A DNA stretch of 64,000 bases from Microbacterium ginsengiterrae (GTDB lineage: Bacteria; Actinomycetota; Actinomycetes; Actinomycetales; Microbacteriaceae): assembly GCF_014205075.1 (NCBI RefSeq), contig NZ_JACHMU010000001.1:2480001-2544000 (forward strand), given 5' to 3'. Position numbers and translations under genes: made by a program. Within the stretch, counting starts at the first letter, position 1, and each line of letters starts with the position of its first letter. The notes below the pieces were generated by a model. It did no database searches, was not told where the DNA came from, and worked only from the letters and a program-made list of their open reading frames with translations. Below, in pieces: positions 23,452-31,777 of this stretch.

Positions 23452-25725
23452 TTGGAAGGTCCTGAAATCACTGCCGCCGAGGCCGTTCTCGACAACGGCC
23501 GCTTCGGCACCCGCACTGTCCGCTTCGAAACCGGTCGCCTCGCTCAGCAGGCGCAGGGTTCGGTTGCGGCCTACCTCGACGGAGAGACGATGATCCTCTC
23601 CGCGACAAGCGCAGGAAAGCACCCGCGCGAAGGCTTTGACTTCTTCCCGCTGACCGTCGACGTCGAAGAGCGCTCGTACGCAGCAGGAAAGATCCCCGGC
23701 TCGTTCTTCCGTCGTGAGGGTCGTCCCTCCACCGAGGCGATCCTGGTCTGCCGTCTGATCGACCGTCCGCTGCGCCCGTCGTTCGTCGACGGTCTCCGCA
23801 ACGAGGTCCAGATCGTCATCACCGTGCTGTCCATCGCACCCGGCGAGTACTACGACGCCCTCGCGATCAACGCGGCATCCGCGTCGACGCAGATCTCCGG
23901 ACTGCCGTTCTCCGGCCCGATCGCCGGTGTGCGCCTCGCGCTCATCCCCGGCCAGGGCGAGCACGCGGACCAGTGGGTCGCGTTCCCGAACGAGGCGCAG
24001 GTCGCCGAGGCCGTGTTCGACCTGATGGTCGCCGGCCGCGTCGTCACGAAGGCGGACGGCTCCGAGGACGTCGCGATCATGATGGTCGAGGCCGAGGCCA
24101 CGGAGAACAGCTGGAACCTCATCAAGGCTGGCGCCGTCAAGCCGAGTGAGGACATCGTCGCCGGTGGTCTCGAGGCCGCCAAGCCGTTCCTCAAGCAGCT
24201 CGTCGAGGCGCAGGCCGAGATGGCGAAGCACTCCTCGAAGGAGCCGGGTGTGTACCCGGTGTTCGCGGCGTACGAGCAGGCGACGTACGACTTCGTCGCG
24301 GCCACTGCGACGGCCGACCTCGAGAAGGTCTACCAGATCGCCGACAAGATCGAGCGCCAGACCGCCGACGATGAGGTCAAGGACCGCGTCAAGGCAGAGG
24401 TCGCCGCAGCGATCGAGGCGGGCACGCTGCCCGAGTCCGCCGCAGGTGAGGTCTCCGGTGCGTACAAGTCGGTCACGAAGAAGATCGTGCGCGGTCGCAT
24501 CCTCTCCGAGGGCGTCCGCATGGACGGCCGTGGGCTGGCGGACATCCGTCCGCTCGACGCCGAGGTGCAGGTCATCCCGCGCGTGCACGGATCGGCGATC
24601 TTCCAGCGCGGCGAGACCCAGATCATGGGTGTCACCACGCTGAACATGCTGAAGATGGAGCAGCAGATCGACTCGCTGTCGCCCACCACGAGCAAGCGCT
24701 ACATGCACCACTACAACTTCCCGCCCTACTCGACCGGTGAGACCGGCCGCGTCGGTTCGCCGAAGCGTCGCGAGATCGGGCACGGCTTCCTCGCCGAGCG
24801 CGCCCTCGTGCCGGTGCTGCCCAGCCGCGAGGAGTTCCCGTACGCGATCCGCCAGGTGTCCGAGGCTCTCGGCTCCAACGGCTCGACGTCCATGGGTTCC
24901 GTGTGCGCGTCGACCCTGTCGCTGCTGAACGCCGGTGTGCCGCTTCGTGCCGCCGTCGCCGGCATCGCGATGGGCCTCGTCTCCGACGAGGTCGACGGCG
25001 AGACCCGCTACGCCGCCCTGACCGACATCCTCGGAGCCGAGGACGCCCTCGGTGACATGGACTTCAAGGTCGCCGGCACCAGCGAGTTCATCACGGCGAT
25101 CCAGCTGGACACCAAGCTCGACGGCATCCCGTCCGACGTGCTCACCGGTGCACTCACGCAGGCCAAGGACGCGCGCCTGACGATCCTGAACGTCCTGAAC
25201 GCGGCGATCGACGCTCCTGACGAGATGGCGCCCACCGCGCCGCGCGTCATCAGCGTGCAGATCCCCGTCGACAAGATCGGCGAGCTGATCGGCCCGAAGG
25301 GCAAGACGATCAACGCCATCCAGGACGAGACCGGCGCACAGATCTCCATCGAGGAGGACGGCACCGTCTACATCGGCGCGACCGACGGCCCCTCGGCCGA
25401 GGCCGCTCGTGCGCAGGTCAACGCGATCGCGAACCCCACCAACCCGGAGGTCGGCGAGCAGTTCCTCGGAACCGTCGTCAAGATCGCCACGTTCGGTGCG
25501 TTCGTCTCGCTGCTTCCCGGCAAGGACGGTCTGCTGCACGTCACCGAGGTGCGCAAGCTCGCCGGTGGCAAGCGCGTCGAGAACGTCGATGACGTCCTCT
25601 CGGTCGGCCAGAAGATCCTCGTGAAGATCACGAAGATCGACGACCGCGGCAAGCTGTCGCTGGAGCCCGTCCTGGACGACGCTCCCGCCGAGGCTGCAGC
25701 CGCGTCGGACAGCGCCGAGGCGTAA
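23452..25725 (+). CDS. pnp: Polynucleotide phosphorylase (guanosine pentaphosphate synthetase)
   Basis: 3'-to-5' phosphorolytic RNase and polymerase of the degradosome-like machinery, 757 residues. Two RNase PH domains (about 20-150 and 345-560), then a KH domain ([20 protein letters not shown]) and a C-terminal S1 domain ([27 protein letters not shown]). The start is a rare TTG at 23452: AAGGAGAG lies 5 bases before it, and the protein then begins [15 protein letters not shown] as in other actinobacteria; upstream in-frame ATGs would add unrelated residues. Usually next to rpsO, here separated by 8.6 kb. A strong terminator follows. Confidence 0.97.
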   Translation: MEGPEITAAEAVLDNGRFGTRTVRFETGRLAQQAQGSVAAYLDGETMILSATSAGKHPREGFDFFPLTVDVEERSYAAGKIPGSFFRREGRPSTEAILVCRLIDRPLRPSFVDGLRNEVQIVITVLSIAPGEYYDALAINAASASTQISGLPFSGPIAGVRLALIPGQGEHADQWVAFPNEAQVAEAVFDLMVAGRVVTKADGSEDVAIMMVEAEATENSWNLIKAGAVKPSEDIVAGGLEAAKPFLKQLVEAQAEMAKHSSKEPGVYPVFAAYEQATYDFVAATATADLEKVYQIADKIERQTADDEVKDRVKAEVAAAIEAGTLPESAAGEVSGAYKSVTKKIVRGRILSEGVRMDGRGLADIRPLDAEVQVIPRVHGSAIFQRGETQIMGVTTLNMLKMEQQIDSLSPTTSKRYMHHYNFPPYSTGETGRVGSPKRREIGHGFLAERALVPVLPSREEFPYAIRQVSEALGSNGSTSMGSVCASTLSLLNAGVPLRAAVAGIAMGLVSDEVDGETRYAALTDILGAEDALGDMDFKVAGTSEFITAIQLDTKLDGIPSDVLTGALTQAKDARLTILNVLNAAIDAPDEMAPTAPRVISVQIPVDKIGELIGPKGKTINAIQDETGAQISIEEDGTVYIGATDGPSAEAARAQVNAIANPTNPEVGEQFLGTVVKIATFGAFVSLLPGKDGLLHVTEVRKLAGGKRVENVDDVLSVGQKILVKITKIDDRGKLSLEPVLDDAPAEAAAASDSAEA

Positions 25726-25738
25726 GCCTTTCGTCGGT

Positions 25739-25777
25739 AGGCCCGGATCCCACCCCCTCGGGGCGGGATCCGGGCCT
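25739..25777 (+). terminator. Terminator after pnp
   Basis: A 17-pair stem with one mismatch, beginning AGGCCCGGATCCC, 14 bases after the stop; short TTC tail. Confidence 0.8.
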
Positions 25778-25907
25778 TCGTCGTACCAGTCGTGACCGAA
25801 ACGTTATCGGAAGTTCGTCCTCGGGGCTTCGCAATGGGCGGGCGCATCGTCGATCTCCTCTACTCTCGAAGTACGCACGGAGGGTGCGCACCGTGGGGGT
25901 GGTGACG

Positions 25908-26933
25908 ATGCGAATGTTCGGCACAGAGACGGCCGAGCATGACGCACGCGTCCCGGCGGCGGCAGAGCATCCCTCGGCACCCATTCCGGTCGTCGGGCCG
26001 GGGATCGGCGAGAACATCCGCATCCCGTTGGGGGAGAGCGGCCTGAGAACCTTCCCCCTCATGTTGGGCGCGGCGGAGTTCGGCTGGAACGTCGATCTCG
26101 AGACGAGCCATGCGATCCTCGATCGCTACGTCGAGTTCGGCGGGAACGCCGTCCACACCGCCGACGGGTTCTCCGGCGGGCGCAGCGAGCACATCATCGG
26201 TCAGTGGCTCCGGTCGCGCGGTCTGCGCGACAGCGTGGTGCTCGGCGTGCGGATCGGCTCCCACGCCGACAACCCCGGTCTCGGACCGACGAACCTCGTC
26301 CGCGCCGTCGAGGCGTCACTCACGCGCCTCGGAGTCGAACGCATCGACGTCATGTACCTCGACGCGACGCTCGACCGTTCCACGAACATCGAGGACACCC
26401 TCGCGACCGTCGAGTGGCTCCGCGACGCCGGCAAGGTCGGAGTCGTCGGCGCATTCGGGTTCGCGCCGGAGCAGCTGGTCGAGGCGCGCATCCTCGCATC
26501 AGCGGGGTACCCGCGGCTCGAGGTCCTCGACGAGCCGTACAACCTCGTCCGACGCGGCGCGTTCGAAGGTGACCTGCGCCTCGTCGCGGGAGCCCAGGGC
26601 CTCGCCGTGACACCGTCGCACGCCCTCGAACACGGGTTCCTGTCGGGCCGGCACCGCAACAAGGCCCATGTGTCGCGCGGAGTCCGCGGGGAGCAGCTGC
26701 GCAGCCAGCTGAACCGTCGCGGCATCCGCATCCTCCGTGCGCTCGACCAGGTCGCCGCCGAGGTCGACGCGCCGGTCGCCGCGGTCTCGATCGCGTGGCT
26801 CCTCGCGCAACGCAGCGTCGTCGCGCCGATCGTCAACAGCTTCGCCACGGCGCAGGTCGACGAGCTCATGCAGGGCGCCGGCGTCGTCCTGTCGCCCGCG
26901 CAGTTGGCCGAGCTGACGCGCGCGGGAAACTGA
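25908..26933 (+). CDS. Aldo/keto reductase homologue with replaced catalytic tetrad
   Basis: A 341-residue TIM-barrel protein with the clear aldo/keto reductase pattern (GGRSEHIIGQWL, AVEASLTRLGVERIDVMYLD, EWLRDAGKVGVVGAFGF). Aligning the landmarks by eye, the four catalytic residues Asp-Tyr-Lys-His are all substituted: H83, F88, R115 and D152, while the surrounding residues are kept. The usual hydride transfer chemistry is therefore unlikely; it may be a binding or regulatory protein or use another reaction. ATG 25908 follows GGGGGTGG. The next gene starts 78 bases later with its own promoter candidate. Confidence 0.82.
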   Translation: MRMFGTETAEHDARVPAAAEHPSAPIPVVGPGIGENIRIPLGESGLRTFPLMLGAAEFGWNVDLETSHAILDRYVEFGGNAVHTADGFSGGRSEHIIGQWLRSRGLRDSVVLGVRIGSHADNPGLGPTNLVRAVEASLTRLGVERIDVMYLDATLDRSTNIEDTLATVEWLRDAGKVGVVGAFGFAPEQLVEARILASAGYPRLEVLDEPYNLVRRGAFEGDLRLVAGAQGLAVTPSHALEHGFLSGRHRNKAHVSRGVRGEQLRSQLNRRGIRILRALDQVAAEVDAPVAAVSIAWLLAQRSVVAPIVNSFATAQVDELMQGAGVVLSPAQLAELTRAGN

Positions 26934-27010
26934 CCGGAGCGCCCCGACGTCCGCAACTGCGGTTAGGGTGGAAGCGCCCCAGCGGATGCTGGCGACGAAG
27001 CGAGCGGGTT

Positions 27011-27613
27011 GTGACGCATTACATCTATCTAGTACGACACGGTGAACACCAGGACGCCGAGCACGGCGTCGACGACGGACCCCTCTCCCCACGGGGCCAG
27101 CGGCAGGCGGAGCTCATCGCCGACCGCCTCTCCGGGCTCCCGCTCGACGCGGTGTGGCATTCACCGCTGCTGCGGGCGAACGAGACCGCTCGCGCGATCG
27201 CGGAGCGCCTCCCGTCGGTCACGCCGACCCCGTCCGCGCTGCTGTTCGACTGTGTACCAACAGGGATGACCGAAGAGACCCCGTCCGTCTACGAACCCTT
27301 CTTCGGGTCCGTGACCGATGCGGAGATCGAAGCGGGGAGTGCCCAGATGTCCGACGCGGTCAGCGAGTTCCTCGTCCGCAAGCAGGGCGATGTCCACGAG
27401 GTGCTCATCACGCACAACTTCGTCATCGCCTGGTTCGTCCGGGAGGTCCTCGGTGCTCCGGAGTGGCGTTGGATGACACTCAACCAGGCGCATTGCGGGC
27501 TGACGATCATCGCGCAGAAGCAGGGGCGACCGTGGACGCTGGTCAACCACAACGAGCTGAGCCACCTGCCGGTCGAACTGCGCACCGGCATGCCGGACTC
27601 GCTGCCCGTCTGA
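27011..27613 (+). CDS. Histidine phosphatase family protein
   Basis: Phosphoglycerate-mutase-like phosphatase of 200 residues. The phosphohistidine motif LVRHGE is at residues 7-12, followed by LSPRGQRQAELIADRL, HSPLLRANETA and the second catalytic His in VLITHNF. The GTG start at 27011 places the motif at the normal distance from the N-terminus; the next upstream starts overlap the preceding gene. The substrate (phospho-sugar, nucleotide or protein) cannot be told. It lies directly before dapB, but dapB has its own leaderless promoter. A TAGGGT at 26963-26968 is a possible -10. Confidence 0.88.
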   Translation: MTHYIYLVRHGEHQDAEHGVDDGPLSPRGQRQAELIADRLSGLPLDAVWHSPLLRANETARAIAERLPSVTPTPSALLFDCVPTGMTEETPSVYEPFFGSVTDAEIEAGSAQMSDAVSEFLVRKQGDVHEVLITHNFVIAWFVREVLGAPEWRWMTLNQAHCGLTIIAQKQGRPWTLVNHNELSHLPVELRTGMPDSLPV

Positions 27614-27620
27614 GCGCAAA

Positions 27621-27626
27621 TAGACT
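27621..27626 (+). promoter_or_regulatory. -10 element of a leaderless promoter (dapB)
   Basis: TAGACT, GGACGC, then ATG 27633. It fits in the 19-base gap after the phosphatase stop. Confidence 0.55.
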
Positions 27627-27632
27627 GGACGC

Positions 27633-28382
27633 ATGACCAAGCACGTGGCCCTCGTGGGCGGCTCCGGCAAGCTCGGCAGCATCATCGCCGAGGTGATCGA
27701 GGGTCTCGACGGCTTCGAGATCGCCCGTGTCCTGACCTCGTCGAGCGATCTGAGCGAGTTGGACGGCGCCGACCTCGTGATCGACGCATCGACGCCGCAG
27801 GTGAGCGTGGATGTCGTCCGCGCCGCCATCGAGCGCGGTGTCAACGTCCTGGTCGGCACCTCCGGCTGGTCGGCCGAGCGGATCGCACTCATGCGCCCGC
27901 TCGTGGAAGCGGCGGGGACCGGCGCCGTCTTCGTGCCGAACTTCTCGCTCGGATCGGTGCTCGGTTCCGCTCTCGCCGGCGCAGCGGCGCCGTTCTTCTC
28001 GTCGGTGGAGATCGTCGAAGCGCACCGCGACACGAAGATCGATTCGCCCAGCGGCACCGCGGTGCGCACCGCTGAGCTCATCGCAGAGGCGCGCGCGGAT
28101 GCCGGGGGTCCTGTCGAGGCCCCGCACGCCGACCAGCGTGCCCGCGGTCAGCAGGTCGCGAGCGTCCCGGTGCATTCCCTGCGACGTCCCGGTGTCATCG
28201 CCCGGCAGGATGTGATCCTCTCGGGCCCCGGCGAGTCTCTCACCATCAGCCACGACACCGTCGAACCCGCACGGGCGTATGCCCCCGGCATCCGTGTGGC
28301 CGTCCCGTTCGCCGCCCAGGCGCAGGGCATCGTGGTGGGTCTGGAGAACATGATCGACATCGGCATCCGGGCGCGATCATGA
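27633..28382 (+). CDS. dapB: 4-Hydroxy-tetrahydrodipicolinate reductase
   Basis: NAD(P)H-dependent step of the diaminopimelate/lysine pathway, after DapA. The 249-residue protein has the nucleotide loop VGGSGKLGSI at residues 7-16, DASTPQVSVD, GTSGWS, the catalytic EAHRDTKIDSPSGTA segment (His-Arg and Lys) and GLENMIDIG near the end. ATG 27633 has a TAGACT hexamer 6 bases upstream. It overlaps the next gene by 4 bases. dapA lies 5 kb downstream and dapF at 45849, so the pathway genes are spread over the window. Confidence 0.95.
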   Translation: MTKHVALVGGSGKLGSIIAEVIEGLDGFEIARVLTSSSDLSELDGADLVIDASTPQVSVDVVRAAIERGVNVLVGTSGWSAERIALMRPLVEAAGTGAVFVPNFSLGSVLGSALAGAAAPFFSSVEIVEAHRDTKIDSPSGTAVRTAELIAEARADAGGPVEAPHADQRARGQQVASVPVHSLRRPGVIARQDVILSGPGESLTISHDTVEPARAYAPGIRVAVPFAAQAQGIVVGLENMIDIGIRARS

Positions 28383-28822
28383 TGGCGCGCGCCGGTGTGA
28401 TCGTCATCGGCCTCTGCCTCGTGCTCTACTTCGTGCTCACGGGGCAATGGGCGTTCCTCTACATCGCCAGCGGTGAGCCGATCGGGATCGCGATGGGCGC
28501 CGCGCTCATCGTGCTTCCGCTGATCGGGGCATGGGCCCTCGTGCGCGAGATCCAGTTCGGGTTCCAGGCCGAACGCCTCGGCACGCGGCTGGACGGCGAG
28601 GGCGGGATGCCCGTCGCCGAGACCGAGATCAGTCCGAGCGGGCGGGTGTCCCGAGCCGATGCGCAGCCGCTGGTGCAGCGCTACCAGGACGAGGCGGACG
28701 CCGCGGCTGACGATTGGCGTGCCCGGTACCGTCTGGGTGTCGTCCAGGATGCGGCGGGGCGTCGCAAGGACGCCCGCGCCAGCATCCGCGAGGCGATCCG
28801 TCTCGCCAAGGGCGCCGACTGA
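28379..28822 (+). CDS. Membrane-anchored TPR-like protein, operon with dapB
   Basis: Protein of 147 residues with two hydrophobic segments (about residues 5-22 and 36-56) and a cytoplasmic C-terminal half. The end, RYQDEADAAADDWRARYRLGVVQDAAGRRKDARASIREAIRLAK, reads as one and a half tetratricopeptide repeats, which bind other proteins. Start ATG 28379 overlaps the dapB stop (ATGA), so it is co-translated. Conserved behind dapB in related genomes as far as family knowledge goes; the role is unknown. Confidence 0.75.
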   Translation: MMARAGVIVIGLCLVLYFVLTGQWAFLYIASGEPIGIAMGAALIVLPLIGAWALVREIQFGFQAERLGTRLDGEGGMPVAETEISPSGRVSRADAQPLVQRYQDEADAAADDWRARYRLGVVQDAAGRRKDARASIREAIRLAKGAD

Positions 28823-28855
28823 GGCGCGCACTGCGGAGCACGCCTCAGCCGACAC

Positions 28856-29281
28856 TCAGGCGAGTGTGGCCTCGAGGGTGATCTCGATGCCGGACAGTGC
28901 CTGCGAGACGGGGCACCCGGCCTTCGCGCCTTCGGCGATCTCGCGGAACTCCTCCGGCGACAGCCCTGGAACGGTCGCGTTGACGTTCAGGTGGCTACCG
29001 CTGATGCCGACGCCGGGGGTGAAGGTCACCGACGCGGTCGTGTTCACGCGCTCGGGCGGAGTGCCGTTCTCGGCGAGGGCGTGGGAGAGCGCCATGCTGA
29101 AGCACGAGGAGTGTGCCGCGGCGATCAACTCCTCGGGCGTGGTCGTCGTGTTCGACCCCTCGCTGCGGGCCTTCCAGTTGATGGGGAAGGTGCCGAGGTT
29201 CGACGAGGAGAAGGCGACGTTGCCCGCCCCTTCCATGAGAGACCCGTTCCAGGTGGTGGTGGCTTCGCTCGTGACAGGCAT
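28856..29281 (-). CDS. OsmC-family peroxiredoxin
   Basis: Thiol peroxidase that reduces organic hydroperoxides, 141 residues, cytoplasmic. The two redox cysteines of the family are present: C60 in AAHSSCFSMAL and C123 in KAGCPVSQAL. ATG 29281 follows a GGAGGAA site. It lies beside a thioredoxin-like gene and a DUF4395 membrane protein on the same strand (69 bases apart), so the three may form one redox unit. Confidence 0.92.
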   Translation of the reverse strand: MPVTSEATTTWNGSLMEGAGNVAFSSSNLGTFPINWKARSEGSNTTTTPEELIAAAHSSCFSMALSHALAENGTPPERVNTTASVTFTPGVGISGSHLNVNATVPGLSPEEFREIAEGAKAGCPVSQALSGIEITLEATLA

Positions 29282-29349
29282 GGTTCCTCCGAGGTCGTGG
29301 CGGATGTCCGCTCAGCCTATCGGCGACGACGCCGCGCGCACACCGCCGC

Positions 29350-29931
29350 TCATGCCGTGGGCGTCGCGCGGCCGGTGAGGCCGGCGCGCTGCAGGAGGAG
29401 ATAGATCTGGCACCCCAGGCAGAAATCGAATGCGGCGTTGAGGAACGCGGCGACGAGAGCCGCCCCGGCGGCGATCGGAAGGGCCAGCGGCACTCCGGCG
29501 AGATGCAGCAGCAACCCGGCGGTCACCACCGTCAGTCCGACCCCCTGCGCGAATCGCGGCGGGCGCCGGTCCTCGAGCTCGAGCGGTGCAGAAAGACGCG
29601 GCCGCACGACGCGGCGGAAGAGCACGCCCCAGGGGGCTGTGCGAGGAGAGAGCACGCCCCAGAGGAACAGCAGCGCGATGACGGTGAGCAGCAGGAATCC
29701 GGGGTCGAGTGCGCGCTTTGCGAGCGACGCGACGGGAAGTGCCCAGACACTGCCGCCGACGAACGCGAAGTCGGTCTCCGAGAGAGGCTGGTACGCGATC
29801 CAGCCGAAGGACGGCAGCTGCGCCGTCGACACCCCGATCAGGCTCAACACCAGGGCGACGAAGAGCAGCGCCGACGTGATCGCCGCGGCGAACCGCGGAC
29901 CCCTCGGATCGATGCCTGCAGGTGCGCTCAT
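29350..29931 (-). CDS. DUF4395 membrane protein
   Basis: Membrane protein of 193 residues with about four hydrophobic helices (at about 17-38, 76-95, 131-165). The family is DUF4395. A Cys-x-x-Cys pair (FCLGC, C171 and C174) lies in or at the edge of the last helix, a position suitable for electron transfer across the membrane. ATG 29931 overlaps the stop of a thioredoxin-like gene by 4 bases, so the two are surely linked; the pair is widespread in actinobacteria. A redox relay role is inferred. Confidence 0.85.
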   Translation of the reverse strand: MSAPAGIDPRGPRFAAAITSALLFVALVLSLIGVSTAQLPSFGWIAYQPLSETDFAFVGGSVWALPVASLAKRALDPGFLLLTVIALLFLWGVLSPRTAPWGVLFRRVVRPRLSAPLELEDRRPPRFAQGVGLTVVTAGLLLHLAGVPLALPIAAGAALVAAFLNAAFDFCLGCQIYLLLQRAGLTGRATPTA

Positions 29932-30392
29932 GACTGCTCCAGTCTGTCGGGGACGGCGGCTCTGTCGGGGACGGCGGTGTGGACCGAGGCGAGTGCCTCG
30001 TCGATCGAACGACGGTCCGGCACGCCGCCCCACCTGGCGAGCACCGCACCAGAGGCGTCGACGAGGAACGTCGTCGGGGTCTGCAGCACGCGGTGACGGG
30101 TGGCGAGATCGCTGCGGTGGGTGAGGTCGATCTCGGCGTGGGCGACGCCGTCGTACTCCTCCGCGATGCCGCGGAGCAGGCGCCTCACCTGCGGGCAACG
30201 CGTGCACAGTTCCGTGCTGAACTGCACGAGCGTGGCGACCTCGGCGAGCCGCCGGCCGTCCAGGTCCTCCGGTCGCACGCGGGTCGGCCCGCCTGCCCGT
30301 CGACGGCCGTTGCGCGCTCGAGCGATCAGCCCGCACGCGACGGCGAGCACGACGACGCCACCGGCGATGATCATGGCGGTGGAGAGGGGCAC
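29928..30392 (-). CDS. Membrane-anchored thioredoxin-like protein
   Basis: Thioredoxin-fold protein of 154 residues with one N-terminal hydrophobic segment (about residues 6-25) followed by Arg-rich sequence, so the catalytic domain probably faces the cytoplasm. The active site is CTRC (C63 and C66) and the cis-Pro is in LQTPTTF. A short duplicated VPDR near the C-terminus comes from a GTCGGGGACGGCG direct repeat in the DNA. The GTG start 30392 lies 6 bases after TAGTCT. First gene of the thioredoxin-DUF4395 pair; may reduce the DUF4395 cysteines. Confidence 0.87.
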   Translation of the reverse strand: MPLSTAMIIAGGVVVLAVACGLIARARNGRRRAGGPTRVRPEDLDGRRLAEVATLVQFSTELCTRCPQVRRLLRGIAEEYDGVAHAEIDLTHRSDLATRHRVLQTPTTFLVDASGAVLARWGGVPDRRSIDEALASVHTAVPDRAAVPDRLEQS

Positions 30393-30398
30393 TCCCCG

Positions 30399-30404
30399 AG
30401 ACTA
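30399..30404 (-). promoter_or_regulatory. -10 element of a leaderless promoter (thioredoxin-DUF4395)
   Basis: TAGTCT, CGGGGA, then GTG 30392. Confidence 0.5.
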
Positions 30405-30481
30405 ATCGGCGGTCGGGTGCCGAGGGCCGATGTGACAGTGCATGACGGCGTACGATCCGCCCCGCCGGCCGCTTCGCCGGG

Positions 30482-30487
30482 TATCGT
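30482..30487 (+). promoter_or_regulatory. -10 element of a leaderless promoter (thyA operon)
   Basis: TATCGT, GTGAGGC, then ATG 30495. Confidence 0.5.
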
Positions 30488-30494
30488 GTGAGGC

Positions 30495-31304
30495 ATGAAC
30501 GAAGCCGTCCCGACGCCGTACGAAGACCTCCTCCGCGACGTGCTCGAGCACGGTACCCACAAGGACGATCGCACGGGGACGGGCACGCGCAGCGTGTTCG
30601 GCCGTCAGATCCGCTTCGACCTGTCGGAGGGGTTCCCGCTGATCACAACCAAGCGCGTGCACTTCAAGTCGATCGCGTACGAGCTCCTCTGGTTCCTGCG
30701 CGGCGATTCCAATGTCTCGTGGCTGCAGGAGAACGGCGTCACCATCTGGGACGAGTGGGCCGACGCCGACGGCGACCTCGGGCCGGTCTACGGCGTGCAG
30801 TGGCGGTCGTGGCCGACGCCGGACGGTGGTCACATCGACCAGCTCGCCCAGGTCATCGAGCAGATCACGCAGACTCCGGACTCACGGCGGCTCATCGTGT
30901 CGGCGTGGAATCCGGCCGACATCCCCGACATGGCGTTGGCGCCCTGCCACGCGCTGTTCCAGTTCTACGTCGCCGACGGGCGACTGTCGTGCCAGCTGTA
31001 CCAGCGCAGCGCCGACATGTTCCTCGGGGTCCCGTTCAACATCGCCAGCTATGCGCTGCTGACCATGATGATCGCGCAGCAGGCCGGGCTGGAGCCGGGA
31101 GACTTCGTCTGGACGGGAGGCGACTGCCACGTGTACGACAATCATGTCGAGCAGGTACGCGAACAGTTGACGCGCGACCCGTACCCGTACCCCCGTCTGC
31201 GCTTCGCACGCAGGCCGGAATCGATCTTCGACTACACGTTCGACGACTTCATCGTCGAGGACTACCAGCACCACCCGGCCATCCGCGCGGCGGTCGCCGT
31301 ATGA
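30495..31304 (+). CDS. thyA: Thymidylate synthase
   Basis: Makes dTMP from dUMP with methylene-tetrahydrofolate as donor; product dihydrofolate is recycled by the next gene. The 269-residue protein shows the classical ThyA order: [26 protein letters not shown], the catalytic Cys151 in [11 protein letters not shown], and the [11 protein letters not shown] block. ThyX, common in other actinobacteria, is not seen here. The ATG at 30495 has a TATCGT hexamer 7 bases upstream. Its stop overlaps the folA start (ATGA at 31301). Confidence 0.97.
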   Translation: MNEAVPTPYEDLLRDVLEHGTHKDDRTGTGTRSVFGRQIRFDLSEGFPLITTKRVHFKSIAYELLWFLRGDSNVSWLQENGVTIWDEWADADGDLGPVYGVQWRSWPTPDGGHIDQLAQVIEQITQTPDSRRLIVSAWNPADIPDMALAPCHALFQFYVADGRLSCQLYQRSADMFLGVPFNIASYALLTMMIAQQAGLEPGDFVWTGGDCHVYDNHVEQVREQLTRDPYPYPRLRFARRPESIFDYTFDDFIVEDYQHHPAIRAAVAV

Positions 31305-31777
31305 CGTGGGTGGGGCTGATCTGGGCCGAGGCCGCCGGCGGGGTCATCGGCGCCGAAGGCGGCATGCCGTGGCACGTGCCGGAGGACCTGGCGCACTTCA
31401 AGGACATCACCGTCACCGCGCCCGTGGTCATGGGACGCAAGACCTGGGACTCGCTCCCCGAGCGCTTCCGTCCGCTGCCCGGCAGGGAGAACATCGTCAT
31501 CACCCGGCAGCAGGACTGGCAGGCCGATGGTGCGCGCCGAGCGCCTGATCTCCACGCGGCCGTCCGCGGTCTCGAGAAGGTGTGGATCATCGGCGGTGCG
31601 GAGATCTTCGCGCAGGTCATCGGTGACGCCGACCGGCTCGAGGTCACCGAGCTCGATCTCGAGGTCGACGGCGACGCGTACGCACCGTCGAAGTCGGGCT
31701 GGAGAGTCGTCGACGAGGGGGAGTGGAAGACGTCACGAACCGGCGTGCGGTACCGCTTCCTCGGATACGAGCGCTGA
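31301..31777 (+). CDS. folA: Dihydrofolate reductase
   Basis: NADPH-dependent reduction of dihydrofolate to tetrahydrofolate, 158 residues. [21 protein letters not shown] gives the substrate loop (W22-like Trp in MPWH and the catalytic acidic residue E/D position filled by Glu in PEDL), followed by [12 protein letters not shown] and the IIGGAEIF cofactor loop. The start overlaps the thyA stop by 4 bases and the stop overlaps the next start by 1 base (TGATG), a tightly packed operon. Confidence 0.95.
   Translation: MTWVGLIWAEAAGGVIGAEGGMPWHVPEDLAHFKDITVTAPVVMGRKTWDSLPERFRPLPGRENIVITRQQDWQADGARRAPDLHAAVRGLEKVWIIGGAEIFAQVIGDADRLEVTELDLEVDGDAYAPSKSGWRVVDEGEWKTSRTGVRYRFLGYER

Noticed and set aside
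23272..25539. A 1146-codon open frame on the minus strand running through pnp into the hydrolase gene
   Set aside because: Only the 390 codons from 23271 resemble a protein family; the rest is antisense to pnp and is open because of high GC at third positions.
29940..29980. Short direct repeat GTCGGGGACGGCG in the thioredoxin gene as a mobile or regulatory repeat
   Set aside because: Only two adjacent copies, both in frame and coding for a duplicated VPDR; it looks like simple slippage.
30488..31300. Long frame fusing unknown residues to dihydrofolate reductase
   Set aside because: The added part is thyA read in another frame; DHFR starts at the ATGA overlap at 31301.
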